Positions 7,531 through 16,400 of a stretch of 32,235 nucleotides of DNA are shown here, one piece after another. The DNA lies in contig CAJAVE010000371.1 of assembly GCA_903945325.1 (NCBI GenBank), positions 1 through 32,235 of the forward strand, written 5' to 3'. The position numbers and the translations under genes were made by a program. The stretch comes from an uncultured beta proteobacterium. Lineage in GTDB: Bacteria; Pseudomonadota; Gammaproteobacteria; Burkholderiales; Burkholderiaceae_C. The notes under the pieces were generated by a model, which did not search any database, was not told the DNA's origin, and saw only the letters and a program-made list of their open reading frames with translations. Positions within the stretch are counted from its first letter, which is position 1; each line of letters opens with the position of its first letter.

Positions 7531-9756
7531 GTGCACAAAAATACCAACATTTACAACGAAACGAAGGGGGGCATCGAGTCCACCCTGCTGGGTTTTTCCA
7601 CATCGATTGGCCCCATTCTGCTTTTTGTCGGCATATTGGGCACTCAGTCGCTCGGTGCGGCCTACTGGGCAACACTGGTCACTGCCACCGTAGTGCCCGC
7701 CTTGTGTCTGCTACTCAGGGGGCACGCAGCCATTCTGCCCAGTACACGTACCGCCTCTCTAACAACCTATATCGCACTGGTTATACAGCTCGGTTTGGCG
7801 TCGAGCGGATCTACCGGCCCTGCTGGCATGCTATCCATGCAACAACTTCTCTTGGGTCTGGCCGCGGGGAGCCTGACATTTGCGCTGGCCAGCGCTTTGA
7901 TTTTGCTGGCCGGCCTGTTGCGCCTGGGTAACATTTTCAAGATGATTCCGAGCACGGTGACATCCGGCATAGGCAATGGCACCGCGCTGCTATTGGTTTG
8001 GCTAGCCATACAGCAAGTAGTCCATAACGGCTGGACTACAGCCCTGATAGCCGGGACCATGCTGCTGTGCTACCTGCTTTGGCCCAAAGTGCAGGCGCGC
8101 ATCCAATGGCTCAGGCACGTGCCTTCCACTCTAATGGCTTTGGCTATTGGGCTTGCACTCGGTGCGAATATGGGAGGTGGCATGCAGGCTGCTGCCGCCC
8201 CTGTGACGGCGGATGCCGCCTGGATTGCAATACAACTTTGGCCCATGCTGATGGACCAGCATTTTGGGCATCTGTTGATTGTGGGGCTGCCCGGTGCCAT
8301 CGCATTGGCGCTGGTGATGATTCTGGAATCCACCTCGGCTATCGGCGTCATGGAGATGCGCTTTGGCTTGCACATTGATGCCAACCGGCAATTGGTGGTG
8401 CTGGGAGGCTCCAACGTGGCAGGCGCCATGCTGGGCGCTGTTCCCTGCACGGGCAGCCCACTTCGCTGCGTGGCGAATTGGTCCGCGGGCGGGCGCGGTG
8501 TGGGGGCTGCGGTCACAAGCTTGCTGCTTACCGGGGCTCTGGTGCTGTTGGGTGGTAGCTGGTTGCTGGCACTGCCCAGCGGAGTGGTGGCTGGGTTGTT
8601 CCTGCTGCAAGCGCCCTTGATGGTGGACCGCCACTTCGTACAGCGTTTGGGAGAGATGCTGCGCACCCGGAGTTTGCACCGGAACGGGACCGCAGACCTG
8701 GGTTTCTGGATCACGCTGGTGATATCGCTCGCCGGTTTTTTTGGCAGCCTGATCTGGGCCTGCTTTATGGGGATTGGGCTGTCCGCACTGGCGGTTCTGC
8801 GCCAGGTCTCCAACAAGCTAACCGCGCAGTGGGCTTATCTGGACCGATATCGCTCGCGCCGGGTCCGCAGTGCAGGTGAAATTGCCAACCTGGCGCGGCA
8901 GCATCATCGGGTGGGCGTGTTGCGGCTGACCGGGCACCTTTTTTTTGGCAATAGCAGCCGGATAACCCAGCTGCTGGAAGAGTTGCATGGCGACGCTGTG
9001 GCGGTGGTAATCGATGTGAGCCAGGTTCATGATGTAGACCCCAGCGGCCTGGCCGCAGTGAACTGGATCGTACGCGCCCTGCTGGACTGCCAACTCACGG
9101 TCGTGGTCACAGGCCTCAAACGCACCGCGTCAGGGGAATTGCACGAGTTGCTAGGCCACTTTATTGGCGTGGAACACCGCGTCGACCTGGACTACGGGCT
9201 GGAGCACTGCGAGGAACTGGTTCTGCAAAGCGCCACCGTGCAGGCAATGGCGCTGTTGTCGGTCCCACTTGGCAAGAATTCCCTGTTAGCCGACCTGAGC
9301 GAGGACGACATCACCACGGTGCTCATGCTGGGTGAGCACCGCGAGGTGGCCAAAGGCCAAGCGCTATTCCTGCGCGATGATCTGGCAGACGGTGTGTGGC
9401 TGCTCGAAGAGGGCGCTGTCAGCATTCTGGCCGGTGGGGCTTACGATGATTCAGCCGCCTCCAGGCTTGCCACGTTCGGACCGGGGCAGTTTGTCGGCGA
9501 GATGGGCTACATCGATGGCAAAGTGCGCTCGGCCACTGCACGCGCCGACACGCCTGTGCGTGCCATGCTGTTGGACAAGGCGTCGATTGCCGCTTTGATA
9601 GAGCGCCAGCCAACCGCCGCGCTGATCATCACCCGCAACATTGCCCGTGAACTGTCACACCGGGTGCGCAGCACATCAGCCATGTTGACGGAGGAAAGCA
9701 CTGACAACCCTTCCGAATGGGCTAACAGTTCACTGAGTGCTTTTTCACGACTTTAG
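7531..9756 (+). CDS. SulP-family anion transporter with STAS and cyclic-nucleotide-binding domains
   Basis: Inner-membrane transporter of the SulP (SLC26) family, 741 aa. Members move sulfate, bicarbonate or other anions, usually by proton or sodium symport; the substrate cannot be read here. Residues about 15-415 form many hydrophobic segments (for example GFSTSIGPILLFVGILG and ALALVMILESTSAIGVMEM). A cytoplasmic STAS domain follows (about 455-560, with VVIDVSQVHDVDPSGLAAV, where the Ser of DPSG sits at the usual STAS site). A C-terminal cNMP-binding fold follows (about 585-715, with FGPGQFVGEMGYIDGK and RSATARA resembling the phosphate-binding cassette GE...RSA). The extra CNB domain makes it longer than ordinary SulP proteins (about 500-570 aa) and suggests nucleotide-controlled activity. 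The start is the GTG at 7531; it lacks a strong ribosome-binding site and is the weakest part of the model. It converges with the glycosyltransferase gene, 15 bp away. Confidence 0.85.
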   Translation: MHKNTNIYNETKGGIESTLLGFSTSIGPILLFVGILGTQSLGAAYWATLVTATVVPALCLLLRGHAAILPSTRTASLTTYIALVIQLGLASSGSTGPAGMLSMQQLLLGLAAGSLTFALASALILLAGLLRLGNIFKMIPSTVTSGIGNGTALLLVWLAIQQVVHNGWTTALIAGTMLLCYLLWPKVQARIQWLRHVPSTLMALAIGLALGANMGGGMQAAAAPVTADAAWIAIQLWPMLMDQHFGHLLIVGLPGAIALALVMILESTSAIGVMEMRFGLHIDANRQLVVLGGSNVAGAMLGAVPCTGSPLRCVANWSAGGRGVGAAVTSLLLTGALVLLGGSWLLALPSGVVAGLFLLQAPLMVDRHFVQRLGEMLRTRSLHRNGTADLGFWITLVISLAGFFGSLIWACFMGIGLSALAVLRQVSNKLTAQWAYLDRYRSRRVRSAGEIANLARQHHRVGVLRLTGHLFFGNSSRITQLLEELHGDAVAVVIDVSQVHDVDPSGLAAVNWIVRALLDCQLTVVVTGLKRTASGELHELLGHFIGVEHRVDLDYGLEHCEELVLQSATVQAMALLSVPLGKNSLLADLSEDDITTVLMLGEHREVAKGQALFLRDDLADGVWLLEEGAVSILAGGAYDDSAASRLATFGPGQFVGEMGYIDGKVRSATARADTPVRAMLLDKASIAALIERQPTAALIITRNIARELSHRVRSTSAMLTEESTDNPSEWANSSLSAFSRL

Positions 9757-9771
9757 TGCCGGAGCAGGCAT

Positions 9772-10995
9772 TCATATATGGGGCAGCAACGCGTTAAAGG
9801 ACTGGCGAATGAAGTCGGCAGCATCCTTGGAACCGGCGGCAACACACTGCGCCTGCAACTGCGCTGCACACTCGTGGTAGCGGGTATTGGTCATCAGGGC
9901 ATTGATTTCTTTGGCAAAGCCGGGTTGATCCTGGTAGGCAAGCACCGCACTTCCTTGGTCGACCAGGCGCAGCGCGACAAACAGCTGCTCCTGGTGCCGG
10001 GGTATCAACAGCTGGGGGATACCCGCTTTGACAAAGACCGTGGCGGTGTTGATGTTGGCGTGGTTGATGGCCCATGCGGCCTTGCTCGCCACCTGGTTCA
10101 GATCGACCAAAGTATCCGAGAAATGCATTTGGTCACTGGTGTAGGCCCGTTTCAATTCGGGGGGCAAATTGCGCACTACCAGCAGCGCACACACTTTGGC
10201 CGCCAACAGGTCTTGCAATAGTTTCCCAAGTGACGGGATGTCTTGCAAATAGCCGTACACCTTGGGGCCGGTGCCCGGTGGCCAGTGCGGTGCAGGCTGC
10301 GCACCGGGTGAGCCAACGCCCAGATAGGTCTGGCCCAATCGTTCGCCGAAATGGTCCAATTGCGGGAGCGAGTTCAAAAATCGCTGATCAGCTTGGGTGT
10401 ATATCCGCGCCAATGACGGCAATTGCGGCACACCCATATTCGCCAGAGCGGTATTGATCAGCGCCAACAGCAACGCATCGTCTGCCTGCAAGGCGGCCAT
10501 CACGTCAGCCGTTCGCGGTGTGGTGATGAAGGGAAGGAAAGGGCCCGCTTGCCCGTCCTCGACCGGCGGCACCATAAACCCCGAACCCACCAGCACTTTT
10601 TTGAAGCGATAGGCATGGCTGGCCACCAACGCCGTTGGTGCGTGCTCATACAGCACAACGTCAGGCTGAACCAGATCAAACAGGCCGCGCCACGCCCGGG
10701 CCAACATCTCCAGTTCGATTGGGGTGGAGAAACATTGCCGCAAGATCAGGTGGGTGTAGCTTTGAAACGCCCTGTGGTCCGCAGGCATCACGTTTTGTTT
10801 GAAGGGTGCCTGTAGGTAGGTGACGGGTAGGCCACCCAGCACTTCAGGCGCCCGGTTCAGTTCGCGGGCCGCCACAAACACGTCATGGCCCAGCTGCAAT
10901 GCAATCTCGATTGGCAGGCGCAGATTGCTCAGGTGGCCCGCGTTGGAGCCCTGCTCCCAGACGCAGAGTAGTCGGGGCTTGGATTTGCTTAACAT
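9772..10995 (-). CDS. Glycosyltransferase, GT1 (UGT/MGT-like) family
   Basis: Predicted GT-B-fold nucleotide-sugar glycosyltransferase of 407 aa, the usual length for macrolide-type or sterol-type GT1 enzymes. The N-terminal half has the Rossmann start RLLCVWEQGSNAGHLSN, with the His of the GHLSN motif in the usual acceptor-side base position. The C-terminal half carries the donor-binding signature around residues 305-340 (NHANINTATVFVKAGIP, then LLIPRHQEQLFVA), with the conserved His, Thr, GxP, P and final Q. ATG 10995 (MLSKSKPRLLCV) is preferred over the upstream in-frame start at 11073, because homology begins at KPRLLC and the extension overlaps the divergent gene. It is divergent from the PaaK/CapK-like pair with about 40 bp between start codons, which suggests joint control and a shared product. 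The sugar donor and acceptor are unknown. Confidence 0.8.
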   Translation of the reverse strand: MLSKSKPRLLCVWEQGSNAGHLSNLRLPIEIALQLGHDVFVAARELNRAPEVLGGLPVTYLQAPFKQNVMPADHRAFQSYTHLILRQCFSTPIELEMLARAWRGLFDLVQPDVVLYEHAPTALVASHAYRFKKVLVGSGFMVPPVEDGQAGPFLPFITTPRTADVMAALQADDALLLALINTALANMGVPQLPSLARIYTQADQRFLNSLPQLDHFGERLGQTYLGVGSPGAQPAPHWPPGTGPKVYGYLQDIPSLGKLLQDLLAAKVCALLVVRNLPPELKRAYTSDQMHFSDTLVDLNQVASKAAWAINHANINTATVFVKAGIPQLLIPRHQEQLFVALRLVDQGSAVLAYQDQPGFAKEINALMTNTRYHECAAQLQAQCVAAGSKDAADFIRQSFNALLPHI

Positions 10996-11036
10996 GGCGA
11001 CATTCTCGGACAATACGCAACAGACCCAACGCGCAG

Positions 11037-12371
11037 ATGAAACCCGACCACCACGCCCTTCTCGCCTGGCCACACCAGGTGCCGGCCCCCGTCATGCAGA
11101 CGCTGGCAGACGCACACTACATCAGGGGCATGGAACTCGGTCCACCGCACTGGTGGCAGCAGTGGCAGAAGGAACGGCTGGCCGAGTTGCTGAGGTGGCT
11201 TGCCACAAAGGACTGGTGGCAAGCATGGGCCGGTTCACGGCAGGGCTCGTTTTCGCCCATCGAGGCACTCTCCGGCCTTCCCATCATGCTGCGGGAGGAT
11301 TTCCGGGCGCTGATTGCGGCGCATGCGCCCGAAGTTCCCGTGGAACATGGGAATCTGTCGACCTATTCCACGTCAGGCTCAACCGGCGTGCCAGTGACGT
11401 TCTGGCGAACCGAGATGGCGCTGCGCATCAACACCAACCACTATTGGGCAGATCACCAGCGCCAAGGACGCGACCTGACGAAACAGTTGTCGGTACTGAC
11501 TGCGGGCCAAGCGGCCCACGATGGAACCCATCGCAACCAGACGGGCGAGCCCTGGCTGCATCCCGGACAACAACTGGTCCGCCTGACAACGCAGTTCACT
11601 CTGGAAGAACATGCCCTTTGGCTTTGCAACGATCCAGTTGCCTACCTGGCAACCCCACCGGGAACGTTGACAGGCATCATTGCCATGATTGAAGAGCTGG
11701 GAATTGAGGCACCAAAACTGTTGCAGATCATGACGCACGGTCAGACGGTGAGCCCTGAACTCCGCCAGCGCACGCGGGAGGTATTGGGAGCCAGTATTCG
11801 CGATCGCTATAGCTGTGAGGAGACGGGGCCAATCGCGTTTCAGTGCCCCGAAAGTGATGACTACTACCATTGCTGCGTTGGCAATGTCGTGGTGGAAGTG
11901 GTTGGCGGCGATAACCAGCCACTCCCGGAGGGAACGCAAGGTACGGTTCTGGTGACTGGCCTGCATCAATGGGCAAGCCCAGCCATTCGATACGAATTAG
12001 GCGACATTGCTTGTTTTCATGCGCATTGCCCAGGCTGCGGGGTAACAGTGCCGACACTGAGCCAACTTCTGGGTCGAAAGCATATTTTGCTTCGAATGAA
12101 AGATCGGAGCTGGCGCTATGTACAACCCTTGGCCAGGGACTGGCTTAAATGCGCCACCTTTCGGGAATATCGGCTGGTGCAGACGAACCCCTTTTCATTT
12201 CGAGCAGAATTTGTGATGGACCATCCGATCAGCACCTCTGAAGTGGATGCCCTGGCGAACATGCTTTCCAAGTGTATTGGCCCCGAATTCAGCTTTGAAC
12301 TGATACAGCTCGACGCCATACCCTGGCCCCCGGGCCGCAAGCGCCAGGAGTTTGTGGGGCTGATGCCATGA
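11037..12371 (+). CDS. PaaK/CapK-like adenylate-forming enzyme (full-length member of the pair)
   Basis: 444 aa, related to phenylacetate-CoA ligase/coenzyme F390 synthetase/CapK proteins, which activate a carboxylate as an acyl-adenylate. Seen directly: a Ser/Thr/Gly-rich phosphate loop YSTSGSTGVPVTFW (about residue 108); YSCEETGPIAFQCP (about 256), with the Glu that in this superfamily contacts Mg-ATP; the GNVVVEVV strand; HCPGCG (about 328), like the CxCGR segment of PaaK; and the hinge LLGRKHILLRMKD (about 345), followed by a C-terminal subdomain of about 95 residues. The start at ATG 11037 avoids the long N-terminal extension, which overlaps the divergent glycosyltransferase; ATG 11094 is an alternative. 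The stop overlaps the next start as ATGA, so translation is coupled. The carboxylate substrate is unknown; the neighbouring glycosyltransferase suggests a glycosylated or lipid product (inference). Confidence 0.78.
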   Translation: MKPDHHALLAWPHQVPAPVMQTLADAHYIRGMELGPPHWWQQWQKERLAELLRWLATKDWWQAWAGSRQGSFSPIEALSGLPIMLREDFRALIAAHAPEVPVEHGNLSTYSTSGSTGVPVTFWRTEMALRINTNHYWADHQRQGRDLTKQLSVLTAGQAAHDGTHRNQTGEPWLHPGQQLVRLTTQFTLEEHALWLCNDPVAYLATPPGTLTGIIAMIEELGIEAPKLLQIMTHGQTVSPELRQRTREVLGASIRDRYSCEETGPIAFQCPESDDYYHCCVGNVVVEVVGGDNQPLPEGTQGTVLVTGLHQWASPAIRYELGDIACFHAHCPGCGVTVPTLSQLLGRKHILLRMKDRSWRYVQPLARDWLKCATFREYRLVQTNPFSFRAEFVMDHPISTSEVDALANMLSKCIGPEFSFELIQLDAIPWPPGRKRQEFVGLMP

Positions 12372-13402
12372 CGTGGCCCATGATCATCCCGGCAACGACG
12401 GTGCAGCGTGTTGCCGACGTCCAGGCGCAGCTGGCGTTGGAGCGCAGCGGCCATGACGTCATAGCAGCATGGCAAACACAGCGTCTGACAGAGCTGGTGC
12501 TATGGCTACTGGACAACGTGCCGTGGTGGCAGGCTTGGCTGGGTCCGCGGGTCAACCTTGACCGGTGGGACTCGCTGCCCATCCTGACGCGGCTGGACCT
12601 CAGAAAGATGGTGGCGACCTACGGCGCGGCGCGGGTGCCGGACCATCACGGCGCCGTTTCGGCCTACTGCATGGCAGGCCCACCGGGTGGCGCGGCCCGG
12701 TTCTTCACATCTGCATTCAACCAGCGCATGATTGACCATGCGTTTTACGCCGACCACCAGCGCCACGAACGCAACCCCTATGCCACTCAAGGGTGCCTGT
12801 CAGATGACATTCCCCTGCATGAAGGCTCTCACATCGCGGTACCACCATCGCTGGACAACGGAGTGGGGCCACAACTGCTTCGCCAGCTCAACCTGTTTAC
12901 CAGGCTGCAACACGTGCAATGGTTGCAAGGCACCCAGCTGACCTACCTGACGACCACGCCCCAGTGCATGGGCGAAGTGCTCGACGAAGCACGGACGCGG
13001 CACCTGCACCTGCCCGAAATCCGCCAGATCCTGACCTATGGGACACAGGTTTCGACACCGTTACGGGATAAAGCTCGCCAGCAACTCGGTGCCAGCATGC
13101 GCCACCGCTACACCTGCCTGGAGTGCGGGCCGCTGGCCTTCCAGTGCCCACGCAGCGACGACTATTTCCATGTGGCGGTGGGCAACGTGATGCTGGAAGT
13201 GGTGGACGACGAAGGCCGGGTGCGCCCCCCGTCACTGGACGCCGACACTGCACCAACGGGTCGTGTGCTGGTCACTGCACTGCACCAGTACGCAACGCCC
13301 ATGCTGCGCCACGACATTGGCGACACTGCGGCACTGCATTCCCAATGCCCGGGTTGTGACCTGCAAATCCTCACGCTGTCACAGTTGCGGCAGGGGGCGT
13401 GA
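12368..13402 (+). CDS. Degenerate PaaK/CapK-like paralogue, lacking P-loop and C-terminal subdomain
   Basis: 344-aa paralogue of the preceding gene, overlapping it by 4 bp (ATGA). Collinear similarity runs from the N-terminus (VPWWQAWLG versus KDWWQAWAG) through YTCLECGPLAFQCPRSDDY and HSQCPGCDLQILTLSQL. Two functional parts differ. The phosphate loop that reads YSTSGSTGVPV in the neighbour is YCMAGPPGGAARFF here (about residue 99). The protein ends at TLSQLRQGA, exactly where the neighbour continues into the GRK hinge and C-terminal subdomain. The missing part is not present downstream in any frame, because the convergent oxidoreductase ends only 21 bp away. The reading frame itself is intact and the core acidic Glu is kept. 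It could be a catalytically dead partner or regulator of the first enzyme, or a decaying duplicate. Confidence 0.7.
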   Translation: MTWPMIIPATTVQRVADVQAQLALERSGHDVIAAWQTQRLTELVLWLLDNVPWWQAWLGPRVNLDRWDSLPILTRLDLRKMVATYGAARVPDHHGAVSAYCMAGPPGGAARFFTSAFNQRMIDHAFYADHQRHERNPYATQGCLSDDIPLHEGSHIAVPPSLDNGVGPQLLRQLNLFTRLQHVQWLQGTQLTYLTTTPQCMGEVLDEARTRHLHLPEIRQILTYGTQVSTPLRDKARQQLGASMRHRYTCLECGPLAFQCPRSDDYFHVAVGNVMLEVVDDEGRVRPPSLDADTAPTGRVLVTALHQYATPMLRHDIGDTAALHSQCPGCDLQILTLSQLRQGA

Positions 13403-13423
13403 CAGGCGCCCCGTCGGGCTGCC

Positions 13424-16400
13424 CTACACCAGCACGCGCTCAATTCCCCCGGCGTTGGCGGTTTTGACGTAGTGCGGCAGCCAGTCGGCACCCAAAATCT
13501 GATTGGCCATCTCGACCACGATGTAATCCGCTTCCAGCAAACCATTGTTCAGGTCATTGCCGTAGCGGGTCAGTCCCTGCAGGCAACTGGGGCAAGTCGT
13601 CAGAATCTTGACATTGCCCTTGGTACCAACCGCACCGGAGGCGCGCAGCACCGCTTCGCCCTTGCGGATTTCCTCTTCCTTGCGAAACCGCACCTGTGTC
13701 GAAATGTCGGGCCGGGTCACGCCAAGCGTGCCTGACTCCCCGCAACAGCGCTCGCTCTTGAGCACGTTGTCGCCCACCAGCGCCTTGACCGTCTTCATGG
13801 AATCGCCCAGCTTCATCGGGTTGTGGCAGGGCTCGTGGTACAGGAAGCCGCCCTGCCCGGCCGGCAGTGTGATGCCCTTCTCCAGCAGGTATTCGTGAAT
13901 GTCGATGATGCGGCTACCGGGGAAGATGTCCTCAAACTTGTAGCCCTGCAGCTGGTCGTAACAGGTGCCGCAGCTCACCACCACGGTCTTGATGTCCAGG
14001 TAATTCAGCGTGTTGGCCACGCGGTGGAACAGCACACGGTTGTCGGTGATGATCTTTTCTGCTTTGTCGAACTGACCCGAGCCGCGCTGCGGGTAACCAC
14101 AGCACAGGTATCCCGGTGGCAGCACGGTTTGCACGCCCGCATGCCACAGCATGGCCTGGGTGGCCAGGCCCACCTGGCTAAACAAACGCTCGGACCCGCA
14201 GCCGGGGAAGTAAAACACCGCCTCGGTCTCCGCCGTCGTCGTCTGCGGGTTGCGGATGATGGGGACGTAGTCCGAATCTTCAATATCCAGCAGCGCGCGC
14301 GCCGTCTTCTTGGGCAGGCCGCCGGGCATCTTTTTGTTGATGAAGTGGATGACCTGTTCCTTGATCGGCGCTGGGCCTACTGTGGCAGGTGGTTTGGCGG
14401 TCTGGCGCTTGGCAACCAGGCGCAACACCTGGTTGGCCAGGCGCTGGGCTTTGAAGCCCACTCCCACCATCAGGCTGCGCATCAGCTTGATGGTCTCGGG
14501 GTTGGTGGCACTCAGGAAGAACATGGCCGCCGCGTTGCCGGGGCGAAACGATTTCTTGCCCATCTTGCGCAGCAGGTTGCGCATGTTCATGGTGACGTCG
14601 CCAAAGTCGATCTTCACCGGGCAGGGTGACAGGCACTTGTGGCACACCGTGCAGTGGTCGGCCACGTCTTCAAACTCTTCCCAGTGCTTGATGCTGATGC
14701 CACGGCGCGTTTGCTCTTCGTACAAAAAGGCTTCCACCAGCAGCGAGGTCGCCAGAATCTTGTTGCGCGGGCTGTACAGCAGGTTGGCGCGGGGCACATG
14801 GGTGGCGCACACCGGCTTGCACTTGCCGCAGCGCAGGCAGTCTTTCACCGAGTCGGCAATGGCACCGATGTCGCTTTGCTGCATGATCAGCGACTCGTGG
14901 CCCATCAGACCGAACGACGGGGTGTAGGCATTGGTCAAATCGGCGTAGATGTGGCCCCCACGCTCCACCGCTGACGCGGGTCGCTGCCCCCCAAGGGGGC
15001 GCGTTTCGCCTTGGGGCGGCCCGGCGGCGAAACCTTGCACAAAATCAGGCTCTAGCCCCCGTGGATATTGCGCAAGCAGCTCCTTATTTCGTAGCAACTT
15101 GCCTTTGTTGAAGTGCCCCTCGGGATCGACTTTGGCCTTGTATTCGGTGAACGGGCGCAGCTCTTCGTCGGTCAAAAACTCCAGCTTGGTGATGCCAATG
15201 CCATGCTCGCCCGAAATCACGCCGTCCAGCGAGCGCGCCAGCACCATGATGCGTTTGACCGCACCGTGCGCCGCCTGCAGCATGTCGTAGTCGTCGCTGT
15301 TGACGGGGATGTTGGTGTGTACATTGCCGTCGCCCGCGTGCATGTGCAGCGCCACCCAGACCCGGCCCTTGAGGATGCGTTGGTGGATGGCGGTGCACTC
15401 GGCCAAAATAGCTTCAAAGGCACCACCGGTAAAGATACCCTGCAACTCACCGCGCAACTGGGTTTTCCAGCTGGCGCGCAGCGTATGGTCCTGCAACTGG
15501 GCGAACTGCCCTTCAATGCCATCAAACCAGGCTTGCCACTGCTGGCGTACCCCGGCGATCAGCGCCAGGGCCTGGGCGACACGGTCTTCCAGCAGTTCGG
15601 CTGCGGGAATGTCATTGGCATCACCGCCCTTGCTCAGGGGCAGGTTGCCGCTCTCAAAAAAATCGGTCAGCGCATCGCATAAGGCCAATTTGTTGCGCAG
15701 GCTCAACTCAATGTTGATGCGCTCGATGCCGTCGGTGTACTCGCCCATGCGCGCCAGCGGAATGACCACGTCCTCGTTGATCTTGAAGGCGTTGGTGTGG
15801 CGCGAGATGGCGGCCGTCTTTTTGCGGTCCAGCCAGAATTTTTTTCGCGCTTCGGGGCTGATGGCGATAAAACCCTCGCCGTTGCGCGAATTGGCAATGC
15901 GCACGACCTCGGAGGTGGCGCGGGCCACGGCATCGGGGTCGTCGCCTGAAATGTCGCCAAACAGGGCCATTTTGGGCAAAACGGCCCGTTTGGACTTGGT
16001 GGCGTAACCCACCGCCTTCAGGTAGCGGTCGTCCAGATGCTCCAGCCCCGCCAGCACCACGCCCGTGCGCTTTTGCTCGGCAAACATGAAATCGATGATT
16101 TCGACCATGCTGGGCACGGCGTCCTTGGCATTGCCAAAAAACTCCAGGCACACCGTGCGCGTATGGGCCGGCATCTTGTGCACCACCCAGCGCGCGCTGG
16201 TGATCAGGCCGTCGCAGCCTTCCTTCTGGATGCCGGGCAGGCCGCTGAGGAACTTGTCCGTTACATCCTTGCCCAGGCCTTCCTTGCGAAAGGACTTGCC
16301 CGGTATGACCAACTGCTCAGTACGAATCGGGGTTTTGCCATCGGCCTTGAAATACGCCAGCGAAAAAGTTGCCGTTTCCACATCATGGATCTTGCCCATG

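Noticed and set aside
13403-13423. Frameshifted remainder of the second PaaK-like gene
   Set aside because: Only 21 bp separate its stop from the convergent oxidoreductase, and no frame there resembles the missing C-terminal subdomain, so this is deletion rather than frameshift.
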